From positions 1 through 5,777 of the forward strand of contig JBGVKB010000058.1 of NCBI GenBank assembly GCA_045118955.1: a DNA stretch of 5,777 bases. Reading direction: 5' to 3'. Of this stretch, positions 5,475-5,777 are shown piece by piece. How positions within the stretch are numbered: position 1 is the first letter of the stretch; every line of letters begins with the position of its first letter. This DNA comes from SFJ001 sp045118955 (GTDB lineage: Bacteria > Bacillota > Clostridia > Oscillospirales > Ruminococcaceae). The notes beneath the pieces were generated by a model. That model saw only the letters and a list, made by a program, of their open reading frames with translations, had not been told where the DNA came from and made no database searches. The position numbers and the translations under genes were made by a program.

Positions 5475-5486
5475 TATGATAGTTTA

Positions 5487-5515
5487 ATGATACCTTGACG
5501 GGGGGCAAAAGTAAA
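5487..5515 (-). promoter_or_regulatory. Promoter of the DUF4392 gene
   Basis: On the minus strand TTTACT (5515-5510, four of six) is followed after 17 bases by TATCAT (5492-5487, five of six), placing the start near 5480. A second TATCAT overlaps the expected start region but has no -35 at a suitable distance. Confidence 0.55.
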
Positions 5516-5571
5516 GGACAAACTGCCGGTGTTCGCTGAGAGAAAAAAGAGAAGAATCCGCTGCCGAAAAA

Positions 5572-5625
5572 AATCAAAATTTTTTGAAAATAGGTGTTGA
5601 CAACCTCAAACTCCGGTGATATAAT
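5572..5625 (+). promoter_or_regulatory. Strong consensus promoter with UP-like element for tRNA-Leu
   Basis: A perfect TTGACA (5597-5602), a 17-base spacer and a perfect TATAAT (5620-5625) preceded by TGA give a full-consensus promoter with extended -10. Directly upstream, an AT-rich block with TCAAAATTTTTTGA (5574-5587) occupies the -58 to -45 region and resembles an UP element that contacts the alpha subunit of RNA polymerase. Transcription should start near 5632. Such promoters are usual for stable RNA genes. Confidence 0.9.
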
Positions 5626-5631
5626 CATCAA

Positions 5632-5693
5632 TGTTGCCGGACGACACGGTACAAAGCCACAGCGTACTCGCGGGCAACCGCGTTTACATACAT
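5632..5693 (+). other. 5' leader of the tRNA precursor with a GNRA-capped hairpin
   Basis: About 62 bases lie between the predicted transcript start and the mature tRNA. CGCGG (5669-5673) and CCGCG (5678-5682) form a perfect stem closed by the tetraloop GCAA, 11 bases before the tRNA. An alternative pairing of GTTGCC (5633-5638) with GGCAAC (5673-5678) uses the same bases and excludes the hairpin. The segment would be removed by RNase P; a regulatory role is only a possibility. Confidence 0.5.
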
Positions 5694-5777
5694 GCGGATG
5701 TGGCGGAATTGGCAGACGCGCTAGATTCAGGTTCTAGTGACAGCAATGTCATATGGGTTCAAGTCCCTTCATCCGCA
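5694..5777 (+). tRNA. tRNA-Leu (anticodon CAG)
   Basis: A complete class II cloverleaf of 84 bases. Acceptor GCGGATG (5694-5700) pairs perfectly with CATCCGC (5770-5776), with discriminator A at 5777 as expected for leucine. The D arm is GCG/CGC (5703-5705, 5717-5719); the anticodon stem CTAGA/TCTAG (5721-5725, 5733-5737) holds the loop TTCAGGT with anticodon CAG at 5728-5730, reading CUG. The long variable arm TGAC/GTCA (5738-5741, 5748-5751) is typical of tRNA-Leu. The T arm contains TTCAAGT and has one T-T mismatch (5754 with 5768). Whether CCA is encoded cannot be seen because the window ends here. CTG is the dominant Leu codon in the neighbouring genes, so this should be a major isoacceptor. 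Confidence 0.97.

Noticed and set aside
4550..5479. Plus-strand open frame of 309 codons opposite the DUF4392 gene
   Set aside because: Low-complexity Gly/Ala/His/Val composition typical of antisense frames in GC-rich genes; the real frame has clear family motifs.
5434..5480. Known riboswitch class in the DUF4392 leader
   Set aside because: I tried to match the hairpin pair to fluoride, PreQ1 and guanidine elements and found none of their conserved sequences; it is kept only as an unclassified structure.
5632..5693. T-box or other known riboswitch upstream of the tRNA
   Set aside because: No T-box bulge sequence or terminator-antiterminator pair is visible, and a tRNA gene is not an expected target.

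Overview
The window looks like chromosomal DNA from a moderately GC-rich Gram-positive gut-type Firmicute, most likely of the Oscillospiraceae/Ruminococcaceae group. The grounds are GC-rich coding regions, AT-rich intergenic gaps, AGGAGG-type ribosome binding sites, SigA-type promoters with 16-18 nt spacers and hairpin-plus-T terminators. The lineage is an inference. There is no mobile element, CRISPR array or phage gene.

Layout: (1) 1-683, minus: an XRE-type helix-turn-helix regulator whose C-terminal end runs off the left edge. (2) 684-895: a divergent promoter region with a -35/-10 pair on each strand and AGAAAC-type inverted repeats between them, a plausible shared operator. (3) 896-2302, plus: an 11-helix sodium:neurotransmitter symporter (SNF/NSS) family transporter, probably for an amino acid and probably controlled by the divergent regulator. 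(4) 2432-2635, plus: a 67-residue 2[4Fe-4S] ferredoxin in its own transcription unit, with an extended -10 promoter and a strong terminator. (5) 2691-2977: a 5' region with a promoter, repeated CGGAAA-like elements, a leader hairpin and a nearly T-free A/C-rich stretch. (6) 2978-4165, plus: an ATP-grasp ligase of unknown substrate with extremely biased codons. (7) 4198-4302: two back-to-back terminators. (8) 4328-5398, minus: a divergent DUF4392 (D-glutamate cyclase C-terminal-like) protein with a structured 5' leader. (9) 5597-5777, plus: a consensus promoter with an UP-like element driving tRNA-Leu(CAG), which ends exactly at the window edge.

The regulator and transporter form a classic divergent control pair. 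The ATP-grasp enzyme and the DUF4392 protein converge tail to tail. Both could act on amino-acid or peptide-like carboxylates, but a shared pathway is only a hypothesis. The ATP-grasp gene, with its near-complete use of AAG, GAG and AAC codons and its unusual leader, is the most notable locus for follow-up: it looks highly expressed, yet its product is unknown.
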